Shown here in pieces: positions 14,753 to 23,859 of a stretch of 44,566 bases of DNA (within the stretch, counting starts at the first letter, position 1; every line of letters begins with the position of its first letter). The notes beneath the pieces are model-generated. The model was not told where the DNA came from. It did no database searches and saw nothing but the letters and a program-made list of their open reading frames with translations. The position numbers and the translations under genes are program-made. Location: positions 21,629-66,194 of the forward strand of contig PLNE01000152.1 of NCBI GenBank assembly GCA_003141695.1, in the 5' to 3' direction. Origin of the DNA: Candidatus Dormiibacterota bacterium (GTDB lineage: Bacteria > Chloroflexota > Dormibacteria > Aeolococcales > Aeolococcaceae).

Positions 14753-16153
14753 TCACCCGATCGACCCCTCCATGGAGAGCGCCAGCAGCCGGTTGAGCTC
14801 CACCGCGTACTCCATCGGCAGCTCCTTGACGAAGGGCTCGAAGAAGCCGTTGACGATGAGCGCGGTCGCCTGCACCTCGTCGATGCCCCGGGACTGGAGG
14901 TAGAAGATCTGGTCCTCGCCCACCTTGGACACCGAGGCCTCGTGGCCGAAGGTGACGTCCGGGTTCTCGATGTCCATGTAGGGGTAGGTGTCGCTCCGGG
15001 ACTCCTCGTCGAGGAGGAGCGCGTCGCAGCGGACGTTGGCCTTCACGTTGGTCGCCTTGGGGAGGACCCGGATGTGGCCGCGGTAGGAGGTGCGCCCGGT
15101 CCCCTTGGAGATCGAGCGGCTGACCACGTTGCTCGTCGTGTTGGGCGCCACGTGGATGCACTTGCTGCCCGCGTCCTGGTGCTGACCATTGCCGGCGAAG
15201 GCGGCGGAGAGGACCTCCCCGTGGGCACGCTCGCCCATCAGGTAGATCGAGGGGTACTTCATCGTCACCTTGGAGCCCAAATTCCCGTCAATCCACTCGA
15301 TGGTCGCGTCTTCCTTGGCGATGGCCCGCTTGGTGACCAGGTTGTAGACGTTGTCCGACCAGTTCTGGATGGTGGTGTAGCGGACGTGGGCACCCTTCTC
15401 GGCGATGATCTCGACCACCGCGGCGTGCAGGGAGTCGTTGGAGTAGGTGGGGGCCGTGCAGCCCTCGATGTAGTGGACGTAGGAGCCCTCGTCGGCGATG
15501 ATCAGCGTCCGCTCGAACTGGCCCATGTTGTCGCTGTTGATCCGGAAGTAGGCCTGGAGCGGGATGTCGACGCGCACCCCCTTGGGGACGTAGACGAAGG
15601 AGCCGCCCGACCACACCGCGCTGTTCAGGGCCGCGAACTTGTTGTCATTGGGCGGGATCACGGTGCCGAAGTAGCGCTTGAAGAGCTCCTCGTGCTCGCG
15701 CAGGCCGGTGTCGCAGTCGCTGAAGAGCACTCCCAGCTTGCTGAGGTCGTCGCGGATGCTGTGGTAGACGACCTCGGAGTCGTACTGAGCCGAGACCCCG
15801 GCCAGGAACTTCTGCTCCGCCGCGGGGATGCCGAGGCGATCGAAGGTGTTCCGGATCGAGTCGGGGACGTCGTCCCAGCTCCGCCCCATCTCGTCGACCG
15901 GCTTGATGTAGTAGTAGATGTTGTCGAAGTTGATGCCGGAGAGATCCGCGCCCCAGTTGGGCATGGGCCGCTTGAAGAAGTGCTCCAGCGCCTTGAGGCG
16001 GAACTTGAGCATCCACGCCGGCTCCTGCTTGTGGTCGGAGATGGCGGCGACCACCTCGGGCGAGATCCCCTTCTCGGTGCGGAACACCGAGACGTCGACA
16101 TCGTGGAAGCCGAACTTGTAGTCCTTGGTCAGCTCGTGGGCCTGTACCGTCAT
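14753..16153 (-). CDS. sufB: SufB, core of the Fe-S assembly scaffold
   Basis: SufB is the central subunit on which the nascent cluster forms. The 466-residue protein is very typical: [18 protein letters not shown] at the start, [22 protein letters not shown], then [47 protein letters not shown] and [17 protein letters not shown] follow. The [20 protein letters not shown] region holds the conserved Cys, and [21 protein letters not shown] the conserved acidic site. The frame is uninterrupted and has no intein, unlike the mycobacterial gene. The ATG at 16153 overlaps the sufC stop (ATGA). Confidence 0.97.
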   Translation of the reverse strand: MTVQAHELTKDYKFGFHDVDVSVFRTEKGISPEVVAAISDHKQEPAWMLKFRLKALEHFFKRPMPNWGADLSGINFDNIYYYIKPVDEMGRSWDDVPDSIRNTFDRLGIPAAEQKFLAGVSAQYDSEVVYHSIRDDLSKLGVLFSDCDTGLREHEELFKRYFGTVIPPNDNKFAALNSAVWSGGSFVYVPKGVRVDIPLQAYFRINSDNMGQFERTLIIADEGSYVHYIEGCTAPTYSNDSLHAAVVEIIAEKGAHVRYTTIQNWSDNVYNLVTKRAIAKEDATIEWIDGNLGSKVTMKYPSIYLMGERAHGEVLSAAFAGNGQHQDAGSKCIHVAPNTTSNVVSRSISKGTGRTSYRGHIRVLPKATNVKANVRCDALLLDEESRSDTYPYMDIENPDVTFGHEASVSKVGEDQIFYLQSRGIDEVQATALIVNGFFEPFVKELPMEYAVELNRLLALSMEGSIG

Positions 16154-16989
16154 GGGCGTGAGACCTCCGTCCCGGGGGGACTGGTCGCGGTGGTGTAGGG
16201 GTCGTAACCCTCGCGCTCGATCAGGTGGGCCAGCTCCGGACCGCCGCTGTCGACGATCCTGCCCTGGTGCATGATGTGGACCCGGTCGGGCGTGAGGTTC
16301 TCCAGGATCCGGTAGTAGTGGGTGATGAGCAGCACGCCCATCCGCCCCTCGCTCTTCTCCATGATCCGGAGGACTCCGTCGGCCACGATGCGCAGGGCGT
16401 CGACGTCCAGACCGGAGTCCGGCTCGTCGAGGATGGCGAGACGGGGCTCCAGCATGGCGAGCTGGAGGGTCTCGGCCCGCTTCTTCTCCCCGCCGGAGAA
16501 GCCGTCGTTGATGTAGCGGGAGCGGAAGCTCGCGTCCATCCGGAGCGCCGTCATCTCCTCCCCCAGCCGCGCGATGAACTCGCGGGCAGGAAGCTCCTTC
16601 CCCTGGGCCCGGAGTGCCGCACGGAGGAAGTTGACGGTGGTCACCCCGGGGATGGCGATCGGGTTCTGGAAGGAGAGGAAGAGGCCGAGCTTGGCCCGGC
16701 GATCGGGGGTCAGAGCCAGCAGATCCTGGCCGTCGAAGCTCGCCGCACCGCCGGTCACCTGATACTTGGGGTGGCCCATCAGGCTGTAGGCGAGGGTCGA
16801 CTTGCCGGAGCCGTTGGGCCCCATCAGGACATGGACCTGGCCGACCGGGACGCGCAGGTCCACGCCGTCCAGGATCGGCTTGCCCTCCACCGACACCCGG
16901 AGGCCGTCGACGTGCAGCTCCGCGGTGGGCGGCGCGCCCGCAGCGTTGGTCGCGGCCACCACCCGGGCCTGCTCGGCGATCTCAGACAT
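16150..16989 (-). CDS. sufC: SufC, ABC-type ATPase of the SufBCD complex
   Basis: SufC is the soluble ATPase that drives SufB-SufD remodelling during cluster assembly. The 279-residue protein has Walker [10 protein letters not shown] at about residue 60 and the Q-loop [14 protein letters not shown] with the SufC-typical FQNP. It also has [18 protein letters not shown] (ABC signature), Walker [18 protein letters not shown] and ITHYYRIL (switch His). The family's [15 protein letters not shown]-like segment follows. An extra 27 residues precede the domain. It overlaps rrf2 by 8 bp and sufB by 4 bp. Confidence 0.97.
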   Translation of the reverse strand: MSEIAEQARVVAATNAAGAPPTAELHVDGLRVSVEGKPILDGVDLRVPVGQVHVLMGPNGSGKSTLAYSLMGHPKYQVTGGAASFDGQDLLALTPDRRAKLGLFLSFQNPIAIPGVTTVNFLRAALRAQGKELPAREFIARLGEEMTALRMDASFRSRYINDGFSGGEKKRAETLQLAMLEPRLAILDEPDSGLDVDALRIVADGVLRIMEKSEGRMGVLLITHYYRILENLTPDRVHIMHQGRIVDSGGPELAHLIEREGYDPYTTATSPPGTEVSRP

Positions 16990-17512
16990 GGGCCACCTCC
17001 TGAACCGCGCGCAGCCCCATCCGTCCGGTGAGGAGGGGCAGCGGGGCGAAGCTGTCGACCAGGGCGTGGTCGGTGACCAGCTCCTGCAGGGTCGTCTGGC
17101 TGAGCACTGTATCGATCGACGCCTTGAGCCGGCGCCAGAGGGTCTGGGAGGCGCAGTCGCCCTCCCGGACGCAGGTGCCCTGGACGTAGTCGTGGGAGAC
17201 GCACTCCACCGGGGCCACCTCTCCCTCCACCACCTGGATCACGTCGAGCACCGAGATCGAATCGGGCCGCCGGGTGAGGCGGTAGCCGCCGTGGACGCCA
17301 CGGGTGGAATCGACCAGGCCACCGCGGCGGAGCTGGGCAGCGAGCTGCTCGAGGTAGGAGAGGGGCAGGTGCTCGTTCCGGGATACCTCGGCGAGGCTCA
17401 TCGGGCCCCTCCCGTAGGCCCTGGCGAACTCGGTCATCATCCGCAGGCCGTAGTGAGCCTTGGAGCTCACCCGCATGCTGAACGACGCCGCCGTCGAAAT
17501 CCCGACCGTCAT
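16982..17512 (-). CDS. Rrf2-family Fe-S sensing repressor of the suf operon
   Basis: The 176-residue regulator has the Rrf2 winged-helix: MRVSSKAHYGLRMMTEFA, PMSLAEVSRNEHLPLSYLEQL, LRRGGLVDSTRGVHGGYRLTR. A cysteine motif follows (C-x9-C-x5-C, near residues 104-120, including CVREGDC) that could hold a [2Fe-2S] cluster, as in IscR. The C-terminus is longer than usual. As first gene of the operon it probably senses cluster supply and controls sufCBDS. This differs from actinobacterial SUF operons led by an ArsR-like SufR. I start at ATG 17512 because TACAAT lies 7 nt upstream. The internal Met at 17476 matches the usual Rrf2 start. Confidence 0.92.
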   Translation of the reverse strand: MTVGISTAASFSMRVSSKAHYGLRMMTEFARAYGRGPMSLAEVSRNEHLPLSYLEQLAAQLRRGGLVDSTRGVHGGYRLTRRPDSISVLDVIQVVEGEVAPVECVSHDYVQGTCVREGDCASQTLWRRLKASIDTVLSQTTLQELVTDHALVDSFAPLPLLTGRMGLRAVQEVAHV

Positions 17513-17519
17513 ACCGGGA

Positions 17520-17525
17520 ATTGTA
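17520..17525 (-). promoter_or_regulatory. Putative -10 element of the rrf2-suf operon (leaderless)
   Basis: TACAAT lies 7 nt before the ATG at 17512, in the 27-bp gap after iscS. Hexamer and spacing are the same as at sufU, so the two suf units may be driven alike. No clear Rrf2 operator dyad was found. Confidence 0.5.
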
Positions 17526-17539
17526 GCCGGTGGGGGCGG

Positions 17540-18712
17540 TCAGCCGCCGTCGCGGACGCGGGAGACGGAGATCCGGACCCGCTCGGCAGCGGCCTCGACC
17601 TCCGCGCCGGTCGTGAACCGCCCCAGGCTGAGCCGCAGCGCGCTGCCGGCCAGATCGCCGAAGCCCATGGCGGCGAGGACGTGGGAGGGCACGGGCGCCC
17701 CGCTGGAGCAGGCACTCCCGGCGGAGGCTGAGACCCCCAGCTCGTCGAGGACGGCGAGGAGCAGCTCGCTCCGGCACCCCCGGACCACAAAGCTGCAGAG
17801 GCCGGGGAGCCGGACTTGCGGATCGCCGGTGGGCTCCAGGCCGGGAACGCTCCCTATTAGTAGGTCGGTCAGCCAACCAGCTAGACGGGAGAGCTCCGCC
17901 GCGTCCGTCTCCTGGCGGCGCCCCGCAAGCTCGGCGGCCGCGCCGAATCCCACGACGCCGGCCACGTTCTCCGTACCGGACCGGCGCTCACGCTCCTGGC
18001 CGCCGCCGGTGATCTGGGCGGCGGGGAAGACACCGTGCCTGGCCACCAGCGCGCCCACCCCCTGGGGCCCGTACGCCTTGTGGGCGCTGAGGCTGAGGAG
18101 GTCCACCCCCAGAGCGCCGATGCCGAGGCGCAGCCTTCCGAGCGCCTGGACCGCATCGGTGTGCACCAGGGATCGCGGGTTGCGGGCACGGACGGCGGCA
18201 GCGATGGCCGGCACGTCCTGGACGGTCCCCACCTCGTTGTTGGCGAGCATCACCGAGACCAGCACGGTGTCGGGTCGGACGGCAGCGGCCACCAGGGCGG
18301 GATCGATCCGCCCCTGCCGATCGCAGTCGATGACGGTCAGCTCAGCCCGACCGGCCTCAGCCAGCCCCTGGGCGGTGGTGAGGACGGCCTCGTGTTCGAC
18401 GGCGCTCACCACCAGGTGGTGGCCACACTCCGCCCCCCACCGCTCCAGCACCCCGCGGAGGGCGAGGTTGTCGGCCTCGGTCCCGCCCGAGGTGAAGATC
18501 ACCTCCCTCGACGCGCAGCCGGCGGCCGCGGCGACCTGGTCGCGGGCGTCGTCGACGGCGGCACGGGCCCGCCGGCCGTGCCCGTGGGCCGAGGAGGGGT
18601 TGCCGAACTGCTCTCCCAACCAGGGCAGGAGCGCCGCGTGCACCTCGGGGTCCAGCGGGGTGGTCGCGGCGTGGTCGAGGTAGATGGGCTGGGCAGGTGG
18701 CCTGTGCTCCAC
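17540..18712 (-). CDS. iscS: IscS/NifS-type cysteine desulfurase (group I)
   Basis: This 390-residue PLP enzyme has YLDHAATTPLDPEV, FTSGGTEADNLAL, SAVEHEAVL, MLANNEVGTVQDV and VHTDAVQALGR. The PLP Lys is in LSAHKAYGPQGVGAL. The catalytic Cys is in SASAGSACSSGAPVPSHVL, on the long flexible loop of group I enzymes. It is a second desulfurase beside SufS and may serve tRNA thiolation or other sulfur uses, though no mnmA is near. It lies upstream of rrf2 on the same strand with 27 bp between. GTG 18712 follows TAGACT at 8 nt. Confidence 0.95.
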   Translation of the reverse strand: MEHRPPAQPIYLDHAATTPLDPEVHAALLPWLGEQFGNPSSAHGHGRRARAAVDDARDQVAAAAGCASREVIFTSGGTEADNLALRGVLERWGAECGHHLVVSAVEHEAVLTTAQGLAEAGRAELTVIDCDRQGRIDPALVAAAVRPDTVLVSVMLANNEVGTVQDVPAIAAAVRARNPRSLVHTDAVQALGRLRLGIGALGVDLLSLSAHKAYGPQGVGALVARHGVFPAAQITGGGQERERRSGTENVAGVVGFGAAAELAGRRQETDAAELSRLAGWLTDLLIGSVPGLEPTGDPQVRLPGLCSFVVRGCRSELLLAVLDELGVSASAGSACSSGAPVPSHVLAAMGFGDLAGSALRLSLGRFTTGAEVEAAAERVRISVSRVRDGG

Positions 18713-18720
18713 GTCGAGCC

Positions 18721-18726
18721 AGTCTA
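18721..18726 (-). promoter_or_regulatory. Putative -10 element of iscS (leaderless)
   Basis: TAGACT lies 8 nt before the GTG at 18712. The same hexamer and spacing recur at 20383-20388. Confidence 0.45.
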
Positions 18727-18775
18727 GTGGGCCGGATCCGGCCGCCCCACCCGGGTCGCCGCTGTCCGTCCGTCC

Positions 18776-20374
18776 TCAGGGTGGCGAGAGGTCACCCAAT
18801 ACATTTCCGGGCCACACCATGATCGTGGTGCCGGCCACCGTGGTGATCTCGCTCGGCGTGCCCAGGGACTTCTCGACGACGGCTCGATCGCTGCTGTCGC
18901 TCTCGTCGAGGAGGACGAAGGTGGCGCGGTCGTGCTGGGGGTCGTACCACGACACCGTGGTGTGCCAGAGGAACGGTGTCAGCGAATCGGAGGTCGGACT
19001 GACCGCCCGGACCGTGATCGCACCCTTGGTGCTCACCGTCACCACGTTGGCGTCCCAGTACGTGCCCAGGCCCTGGGCTGCCCCGTGATCTGACAGCCAG
19101 GCGGTCACCGCCGTGAGCGGCGCCGCCCCCGGCTGGGCGGTGATGGCACCGGCCGCGAAGACGGCGGCATAGGCGGCGCCCAGGGCGACCAGGCCGAGCC
19201 AGAGGCGGGGCCATCGCGCCATCAGCCGGGGGACGGCCTCGCGCCCGGCGAGCACGGCTCCAAAGCCCAGGAAGGGAACGAGGTAGCGGGCCGAGGTGAC
19301 GTCGGTGGCCTGCTGGCCGACGAGGTAGGCGGCGGCGTCGATGAGCATGCCGAGGGCGAGGACCCGCGCCACCGCGTCGAGGCGGAGCCAGCGTCGAGGC
19401 CGGAGCAGGAAGAGCAGGGACGCCACGACCAGGAGCAGGCCGCCGAGGTGGAGGAGGAGAGAGCCCCAGGCGAGGCCGGCCGGTTGGTCGAGGACGTCGG
19501 CTCCGAACACGGTGAGGAGGGCACGGCCTCCCACGGAGAGGTTGTGGCTCAGGGAGGAGACCGGTGCCGGCAGCCCGTACCCGCCCCCGAGCAGGGGAGC
19601 GGCGGTGAATCCGCGCAGCCTCCGGATCCCCCACCAGGCCACCGGCGCGCTGACCGCCGAGGCGACCCCCACGCAGACGAGGAGCAGATCGCGCCGGGTG
19701 CCGTCCCGCCGCCCGAAGACCAGGTCGAGCCCTCCGATCCCGGCGAGGGCCCCGCCGCCCACCACCGCCGCGAGCGGGTCACCGATGCTCGCCGCCGCCA
19801 GGGCCACCCCGACGACGGTCCACCAGGCCCTTGATCTCGTGGTGCCCTGGAGAGCCAGGCACGCGACCAGGAGGAGGAGGAGGCTGGCGGCGTGGTCGCT
19901 CCCGGCCGGGATCAGGACGCCCGCAGGGAAGGACTCGCCTGCGCTCGGGAGCAGCAGCGTCTGGGCGGCGAGCAGGGCGCCGGTCACCAGCATCGCCACC
20001 GCCCGGGTGCGGCCTCGGAGCCGGCCGCCCGCCAGCCAGATCCCGGCCAGCACGACACCGGCGCCGAGCAGGCCCGCGGCCTCGTACTCCACCGCCGAGG
20101 TCAGCCCCTGGAACCTCTCCAGGAGTGCCAGCAGGGGGAGCTTGTCGGTGAAGAAGCTGTCGGAGGGGAGCGTCCAGCCGCCGAGCAGCACGTTGCCGTG
20201 GGCCATGGCCCAGCCCTCCAGCACCGAACTGGCCTGGTCGGAGTTGAGCGGGACCTGCCGGCTGAGCCGCGCGATCGCCACCGCGAGCAGGAGACCCAGG
20301 ACGACGGTGCCGGCGGCGGCGGCGGCGGCGGCGGCCCGGCGCGCGCCACGCCGGTCTTTCGAGGCGGGTTCCAC
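18776..20374 (-). CDS. Polytopic membrane protein, possibly GT-C-like
   Basis: The 532-residue protein has about ten hydrophobic segments, starting with TVVLGLLLAVAIARL after a basic Ala-rich N-terminus. LNSDQASSVLEGWAMAHGN lies in the first outside loop, where GT-C glycosyltransferases carry an acidic motif. The last about 110 residues (from YWDANVVTVSTKG) are soluble. I cannot name a substrate; it resembles lipid-sugar-using transferases or their non-catalytic relatives. GTG 20374 is set by TAGACT at 8 nt. It stands alone, divergent from 20557-20997. Confidence 0.6.
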   Translation of the reverse strand: MEPASKDRRGARRAAAAAAAAGTVVLGLLLAVAIARLSRQVPLNSDQASSVLEGWAMAHGNVLLGGWTLPSDSFFTDKLPLLALLERFQGLTSAVEYEAAGLLGAGVVLAGIWLAGGRLRGRTRAVAMLVTGALLAAQTLLLPSAGESFPAGVLIPAGSDHAASLLLLLVACLALQGTTRSRAWWTVVGVALAAASIGDPLAAVVGGGALAGIGGLDLVFGRRDGTRRDLLLVCVGVASAVSAPVAWWGIRRLRGFTAAPLLGGGYGLPAPVSSLSHNLSVGGRALLTVFGADVLDQPAGLAWGSLLLHLGGLLLVVASLLFLLRPRRWLRLDAVARVLALGMLIDAAAYLVGQQATDVTSARYLVPFLGFGAVLAGREAVPRLMARWPRLWLGLVALGAAYAAVFAAGAITAQPGAAPLTAVTAWLSDHGAAQGLGTYWDANVVTVSTKGAITVRAVSPTSDSLTPFLWHTTVSWYDPQHDRATFVLLDESDSSDRAVVEKSLGTPSEITTVAGTTIMVWPGNVLGDLSPP

Positions 20375-20382
20375 GTCGGGGC

Positions 20383-20388
20383 AGTCTA
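20383..20388 (-). promoter_or_regulatory. Putative -10 element of the membrane protein gene (leaderless)
   Basis: TAGACT lies 8 nt before the GTG at 20374, the same arrangement as iscS. Confidence 0.45.
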
Positions 20389-20502
20389 TGCGGAGCTCCG
20401 ACCCGTGACGCCGCCCCGCACGCGCGGGCGCAGCCTCGGCTGGGCGATCGTGGGGCCGCCCCCCTCCATCGGGGAGACGGTGCGGATCTCGCCCAACTCA
20501 GT

Positions 20503-20508
20503 TATCAT
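20503..20508 (+). promoter_or_regulatory. Putative -10 element of the gene at 20557
   Basis: TATCAT lies about 48 bp before the ATG. Here the leader is long enough to carry a Shine-Dalgarno (GGAGGGGAGAAGAGAG just before the start). Confidence 0.4.
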
Positions 20509-20556
20509 GCGGCGTCCGGAGCGCGGCCGCTGCCGCCTGCGGAGGGGAGAAGAGAG

Positions 20557-20997
20557 ATGACGTTTATCCATGTGGAGCCGGCCCGTGATGACGGCTGGGA
20601 CAAGGATGCCGCGGTGCGGGCCTCGGAGACGACCCGGCTGTCGGAGCTGCTCAGCCGGCTCCTCGGCGATCTCGCCCGGATCGACACGCCCAACCAGCCC
20701 CGCTTCGACGAGTACCTGGATCAGGAGGCGCTCGACGCGGTGCAGAGCGACCCTGAGCCCTACCACCTGATCGGGCGAGCGGCCCACTCCCTGGAGGACG
20801 GCGGGGAGCGCTGCGTCACCGCCGCCTACTGGCGGGAGGACGGCGCCGACCAGGTCGACGTCGAGCTGGAGGTCGCGGACGACGAGGTGGTCTGGGGACC
20901 GACGCTGGCCCCGGTGCCCGCCGGGCCGCTGAGCCACCACCTGAGCGCCACCGTGGACTGCCGCGAGGGTCGCATCGAGCGCCTCGAGCTGGGGTAG
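20557..20997 (+). CDS. Hypothetical acidic soluble protein
   Basis: This 146-residue protein is not one I recognise. It is rich in Asp/Glu, with no signal peptide or membrane segment. The first half is helical (RLSELLSRLLGDLARID) and the second half looks like beta-strands (VTAAYWREDGADQVDVELEV, HHLSATVDCREGRIERLEL). The start ATG 20557 has a purine-rich ribosome-binding site directly upstream. It is followed by a strong hairpin shared with the convergent gene. Confidence 0.65.
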   Translation: MTFIHVEPARDDGWDKDAAVRASETTRLSELLSRLLGDLARIDTPNQPRFDEYLDQEALDAVQSDPEPYHLIGRAAHSLEDGGERCVTAAYWREDGADQVDVELEVADDEVVWGPTLAPVPAGPLSHHLSATVDCREGRIERLELG

Positions 20998-21122
20998 CCG
21001 CCGGCCGCCCGAGTGGCGTGACGCCCGCGGCGCGTCAGCCCGTCTCGGCCCCGGGCCACATGGACCTGGTCCACTCGAGCCAACTGGACGGCCGGTTAGC
21101 GCTCCTCTCGCGTCCTGCCGCG

Positions 21123-21157
21123 CGCGGCTCCGCCGAGACAATCCCGGCGGAGCCGCG
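21123..21157. terminator. Bidirectional hairpin terminator between convergent genes
   Basis: Perfect 12-bp arms (CGCGGCTCCGCC / GGCGGAGCCGCG) with an 11-nt loop lie between the stops at 20997 and 21166. There is no T-run, but position and stem strength suggest it ends both transcripts. Confidence 0.6.
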
Positions 21158-21165
21158 ACGGCGAG

Positions 21166-23769
21166 CTATCCGACCGGCGGACGCCCGGCGGCGAGGGAGA
21201 CGAAGACGTTCTGACCGGGCAGGTAGAGGGTCTGCTGCACTGCGGGGGAGGTGCTCGTTCCGTTGGCCCCGTTGGAGTCCCAGGGGTGGACCCCACCGTA
21301 GCCATCGAGCATGTACCCGCTCCTGCAGTCGGCGCCGGTGATGACGATGGAGCTGGCGATGTCCCAGCCGGGCCAGTAGGCGAAGTTGGTCGGGTTTTTC
21401 CCGTACTGGCTACCGAAGCCGTGAATGCCGCCGAAGCCGTCGAGGACGTAGCCGCCCCCGCCGCCCGGGCAGATCGCGACGTCGTTGGCGATGGTCCAGT
21501 TTGGCCAGTAGCCGGAGATCTGAGGCACGGCGGGCATCGGCGTGCCGGCTGCGGCGAAGGGATGGAGGCCGCCGAAGCCGTCGAGGACGTAGCCGCTGTC
21601 GGTGCCCGGGATCAGCACCAGCTTGATGGCGATGTCCCAATTGGGCCAGTAGCCGGTGACCTGAACCGGCGGAGCGTTGCCGAAGGGGTGCACGCCTCCG
21701 AAGCCGTCCAGGACGTAGCCGCTCGCGCCCTTGCTGCCGGCGATGACCGCCACGTCATTGGCGATGGTCCAGTTAGGCCAGTAGGGGCCACCTGTGGCCG
21801 CCGGCGCGCCCCCCACCTGGTGCAGACCGCCGAAGCCGTCCATGATCTGGCCGTAGGTCGGGTTGTACGGGTCGACGGCCACCGCCTTGGCGATCTGCCA
21901 CTGCGGCCACATCGGGCCACCGGAGATGAGCGGGGAGGAGACGGGCCCCAGCTGACCGTAGGCGCTCAGGCTGTACATGGCACCGAAGGGAAGGGCCGCC
22001 GAGGAGGTGGCGCCGGAGGGGATGGTGGTGGTGGCCTGCTGGACCTTGGTCAGGTCCGCCGAGCCGAGCTGGTTGTGGGCGTCGATGAAGAACGAGTACG
22101 TATCGCCTGGCAGTCCGGTGAAGGTGGTCGAGGTGGCAGAGGTGGTGGTGAACAGGTCCCACCCCAGTGAGGCCTGGTATACCCAGACGTCATAGCCGGT
22201 CGCCGCGACGTTCCCCTGGGTGCCCCACGAGAGCGTGAAGTTCGTGTGCGTGACCGTGGAACCGCCGTTGACGGTGGGCACCGTGGCGATCGGGACCACG
22301 CCGCCCGAGTGCTGGTTGTTGCCGTGGAAGGTTGGCCAGGAGTTGATCGGGATGCTGTTGGTGGAGGTTCCCGGGACCGCGAACGTGCTGATGGCGTACG
22401 CGCTGCCCACCTCGTAGGTGTCGATCATGAAGAGCTGCCCGGTGCCGAGATCGGCGATCGTCGGGGTCGCGAAGGCCACTCCGATCCCGCCCTCAGCATT
22501 GATGTTGGCCTGGTCGACGATGCCGCCGGACGCGCTCCATCCGTAGATGTAGCTGTTGCCCGGCGTCCACACGCCATCGGCACCGCCGCTGATCGGGGCG
22601 ATCGCCGGGCTGCCCAGGTTGGTCACCGGGGCGGACGTGGGGGCGCTGGCGCTCCAGAGGAGGTTGCCGCTCGGCCCCCAGACATAGACCACCGAGTTCT
22701 CATCCTGCTCGGCGATGTCCAGCGTGCCGTTTGCGCTCAGACTGCCGAGCGCCGGCGATCCGAAGTCGTCGCCCGAGGTGGACAGCGTGTCCAGGGTGCC
22801 GCCGGGCGCGGTCAGGATGTGGAGGTACGCGCCACGGTTGGCCGGTCCCATGGTCTGGCTGTAGAAGTGGCCGGTCCCGGTCACGATCTCCGGCGAGCCG
22901 TTGCCGGTGAGGTTGCCGGCCGCCGCCGACGACCACGTGACCTCGTTCTGGTCCACGGGCCAGACGTTCGCGTGTTCACAGCCCGAGAGGGTGGCATTGG
23001 GGGTGGGACAGCCGGTGGGTGGGATGGCGTACCACGCCGCAGTGCCCCACTGGTTGGGGAGGGAGTCGCCGCCCGCGATGATCCAGAGCTGCCCGTTGTT
23101 GTCGAGATTCACGAGCGTCGGTGTCTGCACCGCGCTGTCCCAGAGGGCGACGGGGAAACCGGGCAGGAGCTGGCCCTCGAAGTTCCAGGCGTACAGGAAG
23201 TGGTCGAGGCTCGAGGCCACGACGTCCTCCTCGCCGTTTCCAAACAGGTCACCGACCGCCACGCCGCCGAGGAAGCCGGGATTGAAGACGCCGCCCGACT
23301 CCTGATAGTCGTAGCCGGCAAAGACCGGCCAGCCGGGGACGCTGGACCCGTCCCCATTCCACGCGTAGACGTACCCGTTCTGGGAGGTGACCAGGACCTC
23401 GAGGCGGCCGTTGCCGTCGAGATCGGCGAGTGTCGGAGTGGTGTCGACGGCGTCACCCACGTTCTTGGGCCAGCCCGGCATGACCTGTCCGCTGGAGCTG
23501 AAGACGTACACGCTCCCGTTGGGGAATGCGGTGACGACCTCTCGCTGGCCGTTGCCGAAGAGGTCGCCCACGGCGGCCCCGGCATACGGCTGCGCTCCCC
23601 AGTAGGGGCTGTTTGCGGTGGTGGCGCCGGTGCTGAAGCTCCAGCTCGGCTGGAGGGTCACCGGCCCGCTGGCCGTGGCACCCACGGAGCTGGCGCCGGC
23701 CATCCCCAGGATCGGGAGGATGGCCGCGACGGCGACGATCTGTCGGCGGGAGAGGTGAGAATGGAGCAT
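21166..23769 (-). CDS. Secreted FG-GAP propeller + FN3 + six-repeat C-terminal module
   Basis: The 867-residue protein has a signal peptide (RRQIVAVAAILPILGMAGASSVGATA). An N-terminal propeller of about eight FG-GAP/VCBS-like repeats follows (AAVGDLFGNGQREVVTA, PTLADLDGNGRLEVLV, VAVGDLFGNGEEDVVAS) to about residue 460. Next is a fibronectin type III-like domain (TNFTLSWGTQGNVAATGYDVW to about residue 570). The last 270 residues are the six-repeat module shared by four other proteins here. It is probably exported and binds calcium or carbohydrate outside the cell; no enzyme motif is seen. A TACTCT hexamer lies only 4 nt before the ATG at 23769. Confidence 0.8.
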   Translation of the reverse strand: MLHSHLSRRQIVAVAAILPILGMAGASSVGATASGPVTLQPSWSFSTGATTANSPYWGAQPYAGAAVGDLFGNGQREVVTAFPNGSVYVFSSSGQVMPGWPKNVGDAVDTTPTLADLDGNGRLEVLVTSQNGYVYAWNGDGSSVPGWPVFAGYDYQESGGVFNPGFLGGVAVGDLFGNGEEDVVASSLDHFLYAWNFEGQLLPGFPVALWDSAVQTPTLVNLDNNGQLWIIAGGDSLPNQWGTAAWYAIPPTGCPTPNATLSGCEHANVWPVDQNEVTWSSAAAGNLTGNGSPEIVTGTGHFYSQTMGPANRGAYLHILTAPGGTLDTLSTSGDDFGSPALGSLSANGTLDIAEQDENSVVYVWGPSGNLLWSASAPTSAPVTNLGSPAIAPISGGADGVWTPGNSYIYGWSASGGIVDQANINAEGGIGVAFATPTIADLGTGQLFMIDTYEVGSAYAISTFAVPGTSTNSIPINSWPTFHGNNQHSGGVVPIATVPTVNGGSTVTHTNFTLSWGTQGNVAATGYDVWVYQASLGWDLFTTTSATSTTFTGLPGDTYSFFIDAHNQLGSADLTKVQQATTTIPSGATSSAALPFGAMYSLSAYGQLGPVSSPLISGGPMWPQWQIAKAVAVDPYNPTYGQIMDGFGGLHQVGGAPAATGGPYWPNWTIANDVAVIAGSKGASGYVLDGFGGVHPFGNAPPVQVTGYWPNWDIAIKLVLIPGTDSGYVLDGFGGLHPFAAAGTPMPAVPQISGYWPNWTIANDVAICPGGGGGYVLDGFGGIHGFGSQYGKNPTNFAYWPGWDIASSIVITGADCRSGYMLDGYGGVHPWDSNGANGTSTSPAVQQTLYLPGQNVFVSLAAGRPPVG
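21169..21978 (-). repeat. Six-repeat C-terminal module, copy A
   Basis: Six units of 42-50 residues. Units 2-6 open with G-x-[VIM]-[LM]-D-G-[FY]-G-G-[LVI]-H. Units 1-5 end with [YM]-W-P-[GNQ]-W-x-IA; the last ends YLPGQNV. The first unit is the most diverged of the five family members. Confidence 0.85.
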
Positions 23770-23859
23770 CGTAAGAGTAGGGTGCCGACTACCGCCAGAA
23801 GCGGGACCGCAGAAGGGTGCCCTGTTACACCTTCGTCATCCTCCCATCGGAGTAGGCGT

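Noticed and set aside
14753-16153. Possible intein in sufB, as in mycobacteria
   Set aside because: The 466-residue frame is continuous with family-normal length and has no splicing-junction motifs.
14213-16198. 661-codon plus-strand frame
   Set aside because: Antisense shadow of sufB and sufD. There is no family motif and its composition is biased.
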